Shown here in pieces: positions 11,507 to 21,760 of a stretch of DNA of 64,000 nucleotides. The DNA lies in NCBI GenBank assembly GCA_031216915.1, contig CM062289.1:246513187-246577186 (forward strand), read 5' to 3'. A program made the translations under genes and the position numbers. Position 1 is the stretch's first letter, and the number at the start of each line of letters is the position of its first letter. The stretch is from Pictodentalium vernedei. Taxonomy: Eukaryota; Mollusca; Scaphopoda; Dentaliida; Dentaliidae. The notes beneath the pieces were generated by a model, which saw only the letters and a list, made by a program, of their open reading frames with translations, was not told the DNA's origin and searched no databases.

Positions 11507-13050
11507 TGCTCACAAATCGCCTGAAACACCGACCGATGTAGCATCCATTCGGTTGGAAGGACACTGTCGCGTCGGGACAGGGAGTCTGCTAGGACGTTGA
11601 GACGCTCGGGAATGTGTCGAATGGACACCCGAGCGTTCACATCCCACGCCAACAGAAGACGATCCCGAGACAGCCGATACATGGGAATCGAATGTGTGCC
11701 TCCTTGATTCCGTATGTAGGCCACTACTGTCGAATTGTCCGAAAGAAGTAGAACAATATGGTCCGACAGATGAGGGATGCAAAGCCGAAAACTCAACAGA
11801 AGAGCAAGGAGCTCCTTCTGGTTGATATGAAGGCCCACCTGCTCGCTGTCCCACTCGCCGTGAGTTGACAGACCAAGAGGATCCAACGTCGCACCCCAGC
11901 CCCGATCTCTGGCATCTGCAGTAAGGATGCGATTGGCCAAAGGAAGATCCAACGGAACACCCTGTGTCAGCCAGGGAATATCGGCCCAAAGGTGGAGGTG
12001 ACAAAGCAGAGACCGAGGAATAGTGAGTTCCAGGTCCAGTGGATCTACATTCGGACGCCAATGATCCAACAGGAAGTGTTGGAGAGGTCGGACAAACAAG
12101 CGACCAAGCGGAATGAGATCTGTCACCGAACCGCAAAAGCCCAGCATCCGAAGGAAAGTCCTGGCCGAGACCGAGGAAGATTGAAGCAGGTTCCGAGTTA
12201 AGGCGGAAAGAATTGTCGCCCGAGCCTGGGGGACCGACACTACATTGTGAAGAGTGTCGAAATCCATCCCCAAATGATGGAATCGCTCAGAAGGAAGGAG
12301 ATCCGACTTCTCGCGATTGACTCTGAAACCCAGCGACGCTAGCAGGCAAAGGAACTGCCGGACATCGAACTCCAGAACAGCAGCATCGTGGTGCAGTTGG
12401 AGGATGTCGTCTAGGTAGGCTGATGAAGTCACAGCCGACTGAGTGCGGTGGAAAGCAAGCACATGTGACATCAGTCGGGTGAAGGCCCAAGGAGCCAGGT
12501 TCAAACCGAACGGGAGAGCTCTGAAAAAACTCGATCCCGAAACAAGAACCGAAGGTATTTCCGTGACACCAGATGAATGGGTACATGGAAGTAGGCATCC
12601 TTCAGGTTGATACTGACAGCAAAATCGCCCTGATGAACTGAACGTCGAACCGACCAGAAAGTCTCCATACTGAAATGAGGAGCTATTATGTACTCGTTCA
12701 GAATACTCAGATCGATGACAGGACGATATTGGCCGTTTTTCTTCGGCACCAAGAAAAGTCTCGAGTAAAACCCCAGTGAAAGGGTGTTCCTGACCACCTC
12801 GATCGCCCCTTTGGAGAGGAGATTGTCGATCTCCTGCACCAGAAGGTCCCGACGCAGAGAATCGGAAGGGACCTGAGTCGGGAGGGGCACCCGAGATAAA
12901 CTGGGGTGCCGATGGAAGGACAGTCGCAGACCGGAATGAATGACGTCGAGGACCTAAGGATCCGATGTTATCTCTGTCCAACGGTCGTAAAACAGAGACA
13001 GCCTTCCCCCGACTGGAGGTGAATCGAGGTGAGAACCTTCACTTGCAGCC
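11053..13050 (-). pseudogene. DIRS RT-RNase H polyprotein (element A), disrupted
   Basis: The N-terminal DIRS motif 'PPVGGRLSLF' is followed by 'EITSDP', an in-frame TAG at ~12954 where a Trp is usual, then 'LFLVPKKNG' and 'RPVIDL'. RT motif A reads 'SINLKDAYFHV': the catalytic Asp is Asn (codon AAC). At ~12520 the frame shifts within a run of six T (coding strand); the next frame continues 'LPFGLNLAPWAF' and the catalytic 'YLDD'. RNase H follows ('TADARDRGWGAT', 'INQKELLAL', 'LLSDNSTVVAYI', 'LNVLADSLSRR'). After it comes the conserved DIRS region ('VDLFATRWNHQVETF', 'YAFPPAPILP') where many DIRS elements have a Dam-like methylase; I do not see clear methylase motifs. The ORF ends at 11053. 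With a stop, a frameshift and a lost Asp, this RT is probably inactive. Confidence 0.88.
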
Positions 13051-15474
13051 TCGACGAGGTCCCCGAGAGGAGAAACCACCTTGGGAAGTGACAGAGTCCT
13101 GAGACTTTCCTGCCTGAGGCTGCCAGCGAGTCTGGCCACGTTGGCGCTTCTTATGTGCAGAAGGAGCAGATGGAGCCGAAGGCGTAGCCGATGTCGCCGA
13201 CGAGGCAGATGCAGCAGCACGCTTGGCGGGCCTGGAACGACCACCACCCACAGCAGCAGGTTAGTCAAGCTGTTGCAGCAAAAGCTGGTCCTTCGAATGA
13301 CGAAGAACTTCACCACGAACAGCTTCCACAGAACCATGGAACAACTGAGGTCCCACCAAAGAGGCAGACCTCAGAACAGCATGTTGCTCAGAAGGATAGG
13401 ATGAAGAAGAATCCAACACCGCATCCCGGCATGCCAGCTCCAAATTAGCTGTGTTACAGGCGTGAGCATGTGTCAAGTTCATAAGAGCCTGTGACAAAAC
13501 ACGAAAAGGCGCCTGAGCGTCATTAAACTCCCCTGGTGGAAAATATTCAGCCAGGGCAGCGACAACATGGTCCGCGAGAGATAACATACCCAGCATCTCT
13601 CGGGACAGGCCCACCATAGATTCAACTACCGACATCGGGAGAAGTGCCGACTTAGGCTTAGTTAACCCGAGGGAAGAAGAATCCTCATCCACAGTAGTCA
13701 TCCCTTGGAAGACTGGTGGATGGACGGAATCATAAACACGAAACCACGATAGAGGCAGAAAGGCATCAGCTCTAGAAAAGAAGGAACCCTTGAGGGCCTT
13801 AGAACGCATTTTGGTGTCTGAGCCCTGGAAGGACTCAACAACCTGAGCCGATTGCAGAGGACGCAAAGCCCCGGAGCTAGAAGGCTCAACAGGGTTACGG
13901 CGCTCCACAGTGGACCGCGGCCGGATGGTCACAGAAGTCTGGTCAGAAGGCTGAACGTCCGGCAATAAGCCAAAGACGAAATCCAAAGCCTGCCCCAAGA
14001 CTGACGAGGGGGGTCCATCACCTTCAAGCTACTCGTCATCCTCCATAGCAGAGGAGACGTAGCCCAACTCGGGCTGACCAGCAGAAACCTCCTATGAATA
14101 CTGTGCAGTATCCAAGTGGCCAGGCGAGACATCTTGGCGACCGACAAAAGGAGGTTGTGCCTCAGGAGGCACAGGGAGGCCAACTTGAGGGTTGCCAGAA
14201 AGCAACCGGGTGAGCGCCAAAACGGCCTGAGGCAGGTCACCCTGAGAATCTGTCGCAGCAGCATCACCCGAAGGAGTGTCCTCCCAATGGACCCTTCTGG
14301 TAGAAGAAACCAAATCCTCAGAAGAGACCAACGTCGAACGTCGATTGGCAGACAGAATAGGGATACGGTGAGAAGACACCGGAGGATAGTCCTGATTGTG
14401 ACGCCCAGGGGCCATCACTAACCTCTGCAAAACAGAAGGTCCTGCCTGCAAATCCTCTAAAGAGACCGACGACGCACGTCGATCGGTAGCTGGACCTAGG
14501 ACACGGTGAGAGGACACCAGAGGATTGTCCCAAGAATGACAGGAACCTGTCATTGGCCTCTGCGCGGCAGACGGCCCCAACTGCCCATCCTCTGAGACCG
14601 ACGGCAAGCATCGATCAACACCCAGACTCGGAACACAGTGAGGAATCACCGGAGGAAGGTTCCGAGAGTGACAGCTAACAGGGGCTGTCACTGACCGCTG
14701 CCGAACAGCAGGCCCTGGATGCCAACGTCCCAACACCATCCTGCTAGGCGGCACACTCACAGGGGAAGGAGGAACAATAAACGATTCACTCGAGGGGCGA
14801 GGAATCGCTGCCGAAGCGACCGACCGGCTCAACCGACTAGGAGCAAACCTAGCCAGATGAGACGGAGCAGACAGCAAACCTGCACAGCCCCGCCGCGAGG
14901 CTAGGGGAGGCTGAGAGCACACAGACACACCAGCAGGTACAACCTCGGTCCCCCGAGACTGTAGACCATCCCAAGAGGAGATGGAAGAGCCACCATCAGA
15001 CAGAATAGGATCTGGAGTAACAACTTCCTCAGCAACAGTCGACAGTGTAGGAGGCAGATCGGAGAGGGTCACCGAGCTGACCTCGGAGAAGCTCTCTACG
15101 AAAACAGATGCCTCAAGAGTGACATCAGAAGACAAAGAGACCACGGTCTCCCCGTCAGGTATCACTGAACTAGCACTGTCAACAGTTGCAGAGGAACTCG
15201 CCACAGAATACAGATCAGAATCCTCTGTGACAGAGTCACCACGTGCACCAGCAGAAATGTCTGCTATGGCATGGCTACCCTTACCCCGAGAACAAGGGGT
15301 TCTAGCTCTGGACAGAACCACCTTGTTAACAGAAGCCCAGAATTTAGAGGACCAAACCCCACAAATACCACATGATTGGGCCTGAGTGCAATTGTTGCAA
15401 GTGACACATGTGGAATGAGAGTCATCCACATGCTTCACTTGCAAGCAAGAGGTACAAGGAATAGTCTTTGGCAT
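13039..15474 (-). pseudogene. DIRS Gag-like ORF1 (element A), interrupted by stops
   Basis: The likely start is the ATG at 15472-15474 (MPKTIPCTSC), not the upstream Met of the longer frame, because the Cys pairs begin there. CxxC pairs at C7/C10, C23/C26 and C35/C38 plus C29 suggest a zinc-binding head. A long Ser/Pro-rich middle follows, then a conserved C-terminal module ('LSREMLGMLSLADHVVAAL', 'FRVLSQALMNLTHAH') that is recognisable in the B and C gag frames, and a basic tail. The frame is broken by two TAG codons (~14092 and ~14029) and a TAA at 13261; element B has Gln at the aligned TAA. All breaks are stops in one continuous frame, with no frameshift. Confidence 0.8.
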
Positions 15475-15744
15475 TATATTAATGAAAATAATGTAATCAA
15501 GCTTCCCGCCGACGGAAAACAGCACAAAGGTTGTGTTCACACGTGGGGGAAAAACAAGATGAAGTGTGAAGAAACAAGCAATAATGATAAAAATTAACAT
15601 GAATCAATAATAATTTTGATAGATTGACAAAAGGATACAATCCACTTGCACACTAATAATGTAGAAAACACATTTAATAAGTTGTTCACGAAGAAAAAAC
15701 AGCAAAGTAGCACGAGTCACAAAAATTTCCGACCATGTACAAAT

Positions 15745-15945
15745 GGCGGGAATAAAAGGAATTGACGTCACGGTTGTTGCGCATGCGCTCGGTAAACCCT
15801 TTTTTCGATCTTTTTCGTGCTTTTGCACTCTAGTACTTTTCCAACTTGTTTGGAAAAGTTTCTAAAAGCTTCAGTTAGTTCCGAAGTAGGGCTTGCACTT
15901 ATGTTACAGCCAATTGTAAACAATTGTGAGTAGGTTGAAAAGAAA
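15745..15945 (-). repeat. Element A left (5') ITR
   Basis: Inverse of the right ITR. It carries a CRE TGACGTCA (15763-15770) directly followed by a perfect NRF1-type GCGCATGCGC (15779-15788). The right ITR has both sites degenerate. The terminal 39 bp are complementary to the ICR. Transcription of minus-strand gag probably starts here (inference). Confidence 0.85.
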
Positions 15946-17300
15946 CACTCTTCCTGTAGCGGTTTTATTCCCAAAAGACAGCGGTCAGAGCCTAGCTAAA
16001 GTAGGTTAGAAGTCTTCATCTCTGTGAAGACAGATATCTCAGTGTAAATTGCGCTCTTGAAAGCTCACTATATAGAGACTTACAACCATCATCGTGCAAG
16101 GTAGGGAATGATGAGCCGCTATTCTAACAGCCAAAGTTCACAAAGAGACAGTAGTATCAAGGTAGCTACGCAATTATGAGTCTTCGTCTGCATGAAGACA
16201 TATCTGTGTCACCTGCGGTCTTTGAAAGCTCACTAAATGGAGACTTACAACACCAGCCACTAATGTATAAGAAAATCGCTGTTACCATACATAAGGCTTC
16301 TATGACATCCACAATGGCATTAAATGTCCTGACGCCAAGGAATACAACACCGAGAAGGAAAACACGTACTTATTCCCTCTAACGGTTCTATTCCAAACAA
16401 GACAGTTGTCTCAGCCTAACTATGAACTATGGAACCTCTATTCATAAAGAATAGGGCATAGCATTTCTAATACTATTGCTAAGGCAAGGGAGGTGTCGGG
16501 ACAAAAGCTCTCAACACCTGAGCCAAAAGATCCAGGTTCGAAAGATCTTCATCTTTCCACCACTCAGGAATGATAATCCGTTTTTTGACTAGCAAATGCA
16601 GACTTATATTCAGATGGAATAACATTCTAAGATCTTAAAGACTAAAATTTCATATTCTTAAAGTGCCCTTCTATAAGGGATGGAGACTCAAACTCCAAAG
16701 CCCTCTCACCATCCAAATGTTCCATCTAAAGTCAGTAAATAATTAACTGATACTTGAAGGAAAGCTGGATCTTCATGTGAAGAAAAAACAATGCATCTGG
16801 TAGAAGATGCAAGTCAAAAATGGCCCAACACCCCTAGGGTGAGCATGTAATCATGGGGATAAACAGAATAAACATTCTGTATAACATGTTAAATTCCCAA
16901 GAAATTTTAATAAAAAATTTCAATAAAAAAACAGCCAGAAAGATTAGGAGTTTAACCAGAGGGTTCATGGAAGGATAGGGAAGAAACACATAATCAACAG
17001 TAGGAAAATCATTAGCAAAACTAATGATGTCAAGGCTCATATCCTGAAATTGGCTAACATGAAATAATTTTCATATTATTTAAAAGTTACAGCTCTGATT
17101 TTCAAACCACCGTTGTTCACTTCCATCATCCATTTACTGCCTTGAATCCACCAAAAGCTTCATTGTGGCACCCACCAAAAGAGAGATTTAAAGCACAGAT
17201 GTCAGATGAGATGTTTACAGACTTTGGGCCAAACAAATAATGTTGGCGCCAATTCCGGACTCTTCCTGGGTTCTGCGTATGCTGATATAGATTAACCTGG
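15946..17300 (-). mobile_element. Family C derivative Cx, 5' side
   Basis: Continuation of the element split by A. It begins with more 'gaagtcttcatctctgtgaa' / 'gctcactatatagagactta' minisatellite units like those at 9120-9310. It passes into the family C leader (16830-17120: 'gttaaattcccaagaaattt', 'ttcatggaaggataggga') and the inner part of a left ITR (to ~17290). The outermost ~110 bp of the ITR are missing. No coding sequence. Confidence 0.6.
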
Positions 17301-17455
17301 TAAACAATGAAACCCCACACACAGGCATTGTAAATGACAAAAGTGTGTAAGCAGGAATTTATTTTATTTTTTAAAACCTTTCTTGGACAAGAGATGTCTC
17401 CGCCTAGACAGCTCTGCTGCGAGTAACTGCTTTGGTGGGAAGCTAAATACTAGAC

Positions 17456-18990
17456 AACAAACCAAGTGTTACTGTTTGTGACCCGCCAGCTCAGGGGCAT
17501 CTGACTGATATACTGTCCCCCTTCCCAGGTCACTGTATTGATACGATCCATAGAGTAATTGTAGGAGGGTTTCCTATACCCTCGCGAGGTGTCCCCTTTA
17601 GACGATTTCTGTCTAGGACGTTCTCCCTTAATCTTTTCTGCTGGTGTGGTTCGATTAGAGGCCGACTTAAGGAGCAGAGTATTTGACTCTTTCTTTGTAG
17701 CTTGGTCACAAACCAATGAAAGCTTATCGTCAAAAATTTTATGTCTGGACACTGGAGTGACCCGTTTTTTACCTTGTCATCTATTAACGGTGACGAAGCA
17801 AGGGCTCTGTCACGTCTGATTAACTCCAAATTAGCCACTGTTAAGGTGGAGTTATACGTGGTAAACATAATAGCCCTGGAAAGAACTCTTAACGACGTAC
17901 AAACGTCGTCAAATTCCTTTCTGTTGAGACGTTGTGCCACAGCTCTTAAAAGGTGATCTGCGAAAGACATACCGTCTAAAATTGCTCTGTTTGAAGAAAT
18001 TGCTGTCTCAATTGTGTCCGAGCAAATAGTGAATGACAAAGGTAAGGACATGTCCAAGTCCTCAGCATGCTCATCCAAATGCAGAGAAACTCTCTGAACA
18101 TCTTCCCCGACCATTTTAAATGAATGTGGTCCAACAAACGGTAAATTTACAGAAGATGATGACAAGAAACTGCCTTTCTTCTTCCAACTGGAAAGTTTGA
18201 ATATGGCGTTGTCTAAATGACCGAAGGCCTGCAACACCTGCTTAGACTGAACCGGAAAAGACAGGACCTCCTCCTTTGTCCGGATAAAGTCAGCATCCAA
18301 TGACACCAGCGGTTTCTTCCTAGTAGTCGCAGCATTCTGATTCACTGGAACAACCTTGGGTAGTATTGATGAAATAGCTCCATCGCAACCATGTGTTGTT
18401 CCGAAAGGGAAGGGTAATCATCCTCCTTTAAGTCAGTAATCCGACTTAAAATATGTGTTTCTCCTCCGACTTAAGTTGGTAATCCCCTTTCACCATCTGA
18501 TTGAATCAGATTAGACTGTCAGCGGCATCTGAACGTGCAGATGACTGGATCGACCCAGCACCATCCGACAGCTCAGATTCTGAGACTGCCGTAGACTGCT
18601 CCTGCAGTTGCTGGGATGCTGCGATGAGCTGCTCAATCTGCGACAGCAAGTCTGTTACGGAGGCCTGAGGAGCTACAGTTTTCTGTTTCTTGGCCGGTGC
18701 CTGCTCCTGGGATGGTGTGTACGAGACGGCTCTTTTCTCCGGACGTTCCGATAAATGAGGCCTTGTCTCCTTAGCTACCAGATGGTCCAACTTCTTTGAC
18801 GATGAGTGATCCCTTCTTGGCGATGCAGGCTGGATATCTGATGTCGCTTAGCTAAGGTGCGGTCGTGTGTACTTGGAAGATGTCAATGTCAATGTTGAAG
18901 CCGTAACTGTAGCCAACGTCGGCTGTGAACTGAATGAAGCGTCCCAGACGGATGTATGCTCCGACTGACCAAGTTTCTAATCACCACATC
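17456..18990 (-). pseudogene. Family C Gag-like pseudogene (C1)
   Basis: The C-terminal module is the best-preserved family C gag here: 271 aa open at 17530-18345 with 'SLDADFIRTKEEVLSFPVQS', 'GEDVQRVSLHLDEHAEDL' and 'LRVLSRAIMFTTYNS'. The Ser/Gln-rich middle ('ASVTDLLSQIEQLIAASQQ') lies in another frame at 18506-18790, so at least one frameshift separates them. Near 17730 the frame shifts again before the basic 'GYRKPSYNYS' tail. The match to the A and B gag C-terminus ('adhl..a.....f.d....lrvlsrA') supports a common DIRS gag fold. Confidence 0.72.
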
Positions 18991-20069
18991 TGGCTCCAGA
19001 TGTTGTTGGGAAAGAGAGGGGGGGCTCTCTTGTTTGTGGTCCTTTCACAATAAATACATGAAAAAGATACATAATAAATAACATTCAAAATATAAATCGA
19101 AAAATAATTTATAAAAAAAATGCTTCCAAAAAATTTTGATAGAAGCCCAAGGGAACAATGGGCCCAAATGTATCCCGATAGAGTCTAAGTGTGGACACAT
19201 TTTTTTTTATTATCCAAAAATTTAATTGTTACACTACCGGAATATTTAGTGTATCTTAAAATAGTCCTACCATGATAATAAATAGGAATATATAAACAGA
19301 GTGTTCTCAATGTAAACAACGTCAGAACAAAAACCAGAAACAAGACTCCAGGCATTGAATAAAAAAGGCCCGAAGTCAGTAACAGATTTAGAACTATCCG
19401 ATGTAAAGCAAGATCTTCATCAGAAGAAAAAACGATACATCGGATGTATGATGCATGACCAAAACACCTAAACACCCCTAGGGTGAGGATGTAACCATGG
19501 GGATATACAGAATGAACATTCTGTGTAACACATCAAACTCCCAAGAAATTTATAAAAAAAATTCAATAAAACAAGCCAAAAAGCTTGGGAGTTTAACTGC
19601 GGGCTTCAAGGAAGGATAGGGTAGGAACACTTAACAAACAGTGGCTAAATCATTAGCAAGAATGATGACGTCAGGCCTATGTCCAGAAATTGGGAAACAT
19701 GAAATAATTTTTGTAAAAATTATAATGTTACAGCCCTGAATGTTTCAAACCACCATTTCTTCCTTCCATCATCCAACTGTGTCCTTGGATCCACCAATTC
19801 ACCATTGATTTGTGTCTGCCATCATTAAAACTGAGATTTAAAAGCACAGATGTCAGTTTGTTGTTCCTGACAAAAGGGCCAAACAAAGAATGATGGTTGG
19901 CGCCAATTTCGATGTCTTCCTGGATACTGTGCATGTGCAGTTTGCAAAAGTATGGAGGACCAGTTAGGACATAATTTTTTCGGTTTTGCATGAAAAATTT
20001 GTGTTTGGCCCAGGATATTTTTGAGCTAGCACCAGCTAGTCTGGGCCATTGGTTGTTGTAATGAAAATA
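17456..20069 (-). mobile_element. Family C DIRS copy C1: gag and 5' end only
   Basis: Contains the gag remnant, the 5' leader (19020-19800) with 'caaactcccaag' / 'cttgggagttt' arms and a CRE, and a left ITR ending near 20069 ('gtctgggccattggttgttg'). Everything 3' of gag is absent; the homology stops at ~17456, just past the end of gag. The segment 17301-17455 between Cx and C1 shows nothing recognisable. Confidence 0.75.
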
Positions 20070-20990
20070 GTCTAAAAAAAAGTAAAAAGAGTGAAAACAG
20101 AAAAATTTTCTAAGTTGAAAAAGTGCCAAAACTCTGGAAGAAATTATTCGACGGAACCCGTTCCTTATGCATATCCGTTCTCTCATGCAGGTCTATCAGC
20201 ATACCAAAGGAGATCCAAATCTGAGCAAAGGTTTTGAAATTACAATGCAAAACATTTGTACAGACAGACAGATGGACAGACAGATGGATGGGCAGACAGT
20301 TGGCTTGAATAGATACCCTGAATCCTCATTCGTTGGTCAGGGGCATAAGTCGGATAAGATTTACATTGCTGTGTACCTCAGCTAAATCATCAGGGAGATG
20401 ACTTGCATAAGCTCCAAGCTTACTGTCAAATCCCTCCTTTACTTAACAATTTGTTTAGTATTGAATATATGTTATATTGTGAGCTACTGTGCCCTGTACT
20501 GTTACTTTTTTGTTGTTCATTTCTGTAATGTTCAGCATATTCTTTGAATAAATATTGTTTAAACTAAATCATCAGGTTTTTTCCAGAACAAGTAGCATAC
20601 CAATAGCAAAGTGATCTTGATTTTTTAGTGTGTAAATTCAATTAAATTGTTACTTCTCTCATATTGAGGCATATTTTGTGCTTCAAAACTTTGTTTAATA
20701 CCCTTGCCAGATAATTCACTGGACATATGCAAAAAATAAGTATTACTTCACAAACCAACTTTTGGCATACCTAATTCAGTTCAACTAAAATTGATTAATA
20801 AAGATCGCTTGTTCACTGTTTTGTCACAATTACCGATTATATGGTTCAGCAGGTGGGTGCAAGGCTTACCAGAATGATTATTGTCAAAACACTCCACATC
20901 AAACGACCAGCATTTATTTACACATTTATCCACAATGTGGTTTGAGGTTTTTTATCAAAACATCATTTCAACATAAGGCCAAGAAAAAAA
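20070..20990. other. Non-coding stretch with short GACA repeat
   Basis: A fragment at 20150-20395 has 'gcatatccgttctctcatgc' and a (GACAGATG)n run, resembling the tail of another short repeat. 20400-20990 is A+T-rich, with an AATAAA at ~20548 but no supported gene. C2 begins at 20991 beside 'aaggccaagaaaaaaa', half of its R1 target. Confidence 0.45.
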
Positions 20991-21245
20991 ATTATAAATT
21001 CAAAGTAATTTGTATATTTTTTATACTTACCAATGGCCCAGGCTAGCTGGTGCTAACTCAAAAATTAATCCAGGGCCAAACACAAATTTTGCACCCCAAT
21101 CCCCAAAATTTGCATGAAAAACCGAAAATTTCATGTGCTATCTGGTCCTCCATACTTTTGCGAACTGCGCATGTGCAGTATCCAGGAAGACACCAAAATT
21201 GGCGCAAACCATCATTCTTTCTAGAAATTGCCTGCTAAATGTTGT
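20991..21245 (-). repeat. C2 right ITR
   Basis: Inverse of 30748-30966. Shared blocks: 'gctggtgctaactcaaaaat', 'gggccaaacacaaattttgc' and 'tggtcctccatacttttgcg'. Includes 'gcgcatgtgcag' (NRF1-like). Confidence 0.85.
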
Positions 21246-21760
21246 AAACAGCAGGAAAGGTACGAGTCCTCTAGTGTCATGCGAATATTCGAAAATTCGA
21301 GTCGAATTCGAGTCGACATTTAAATTCAAGTCGAGTTCGAGTCGATTTGAAACCCGAATATAACAATTTCGAATATAGCGACGACAAACAATCTCTAATG
21401 TCGTAAATTTCCACCACGATAACGACAACAATCGCGCGCAAAATGGTGCAATATACAGGAACGTAGCCTTGATCTGTGGTTCTCAAATTTCAATTACGAA
21501 GTCAAATCCTAATCGTGAAAATGTGAAGCGTGTATGGTGTATGACCGTGTATCGGTGTATGGCTTGTTTCTTTGAACGTGTGGGTTTAATAATGTATTCT
21601 ACATAAAGAGGAATTACGTTTACGCCACACACTGGCACACAGTTATGTTCCGGTTTGTGTTGAGTTACGCTATGTCGTTTCCAGGTCGGAGTTTTTTACC
21701 TACCGTCCCAAATACCGAAATACGTCATTTGGTGATTATTGTCGTCTGTATCAATAGAAA

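Larger units (their letters stand above)
9498..15945 (-). mobile_element. DIRS retrotransposon A, structurally complete
   Basis: A 6.45 kb minus-strand element with every hallmark of the DIRS order: split ITRs (left 15745-15945, right 9498-~9775), gag, overlapping RT-RNase H and tyrosine-recombinase frames, and an ICR (9845-9936). The ICR's two halves are the reverse complements of the extreme ends of the right ITR (9498-9553, 56 of 56 bases) and the left ITR (15907-15945). The ends share AAA, presumably the crossover trinucleotide. There is no target duplication. It sits inside the family C derivative Cx. Gag and RT are interrupted; the recombinase is open. Confidence 0.92.

Noticed and set aside
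14029-14094. Programmed readthrough of two TAG codons in the A gag
   Set aside because: A third stop (TAA) and the RT lesions point to decay, and no consensus readthrough context is visible.
20870-20930. Possible minus-strand exon ending in a gtaagc donor near 20873
   Set aside because: No credible acceptor, no family resemblance, and it overlaps A+T-rich spacer.
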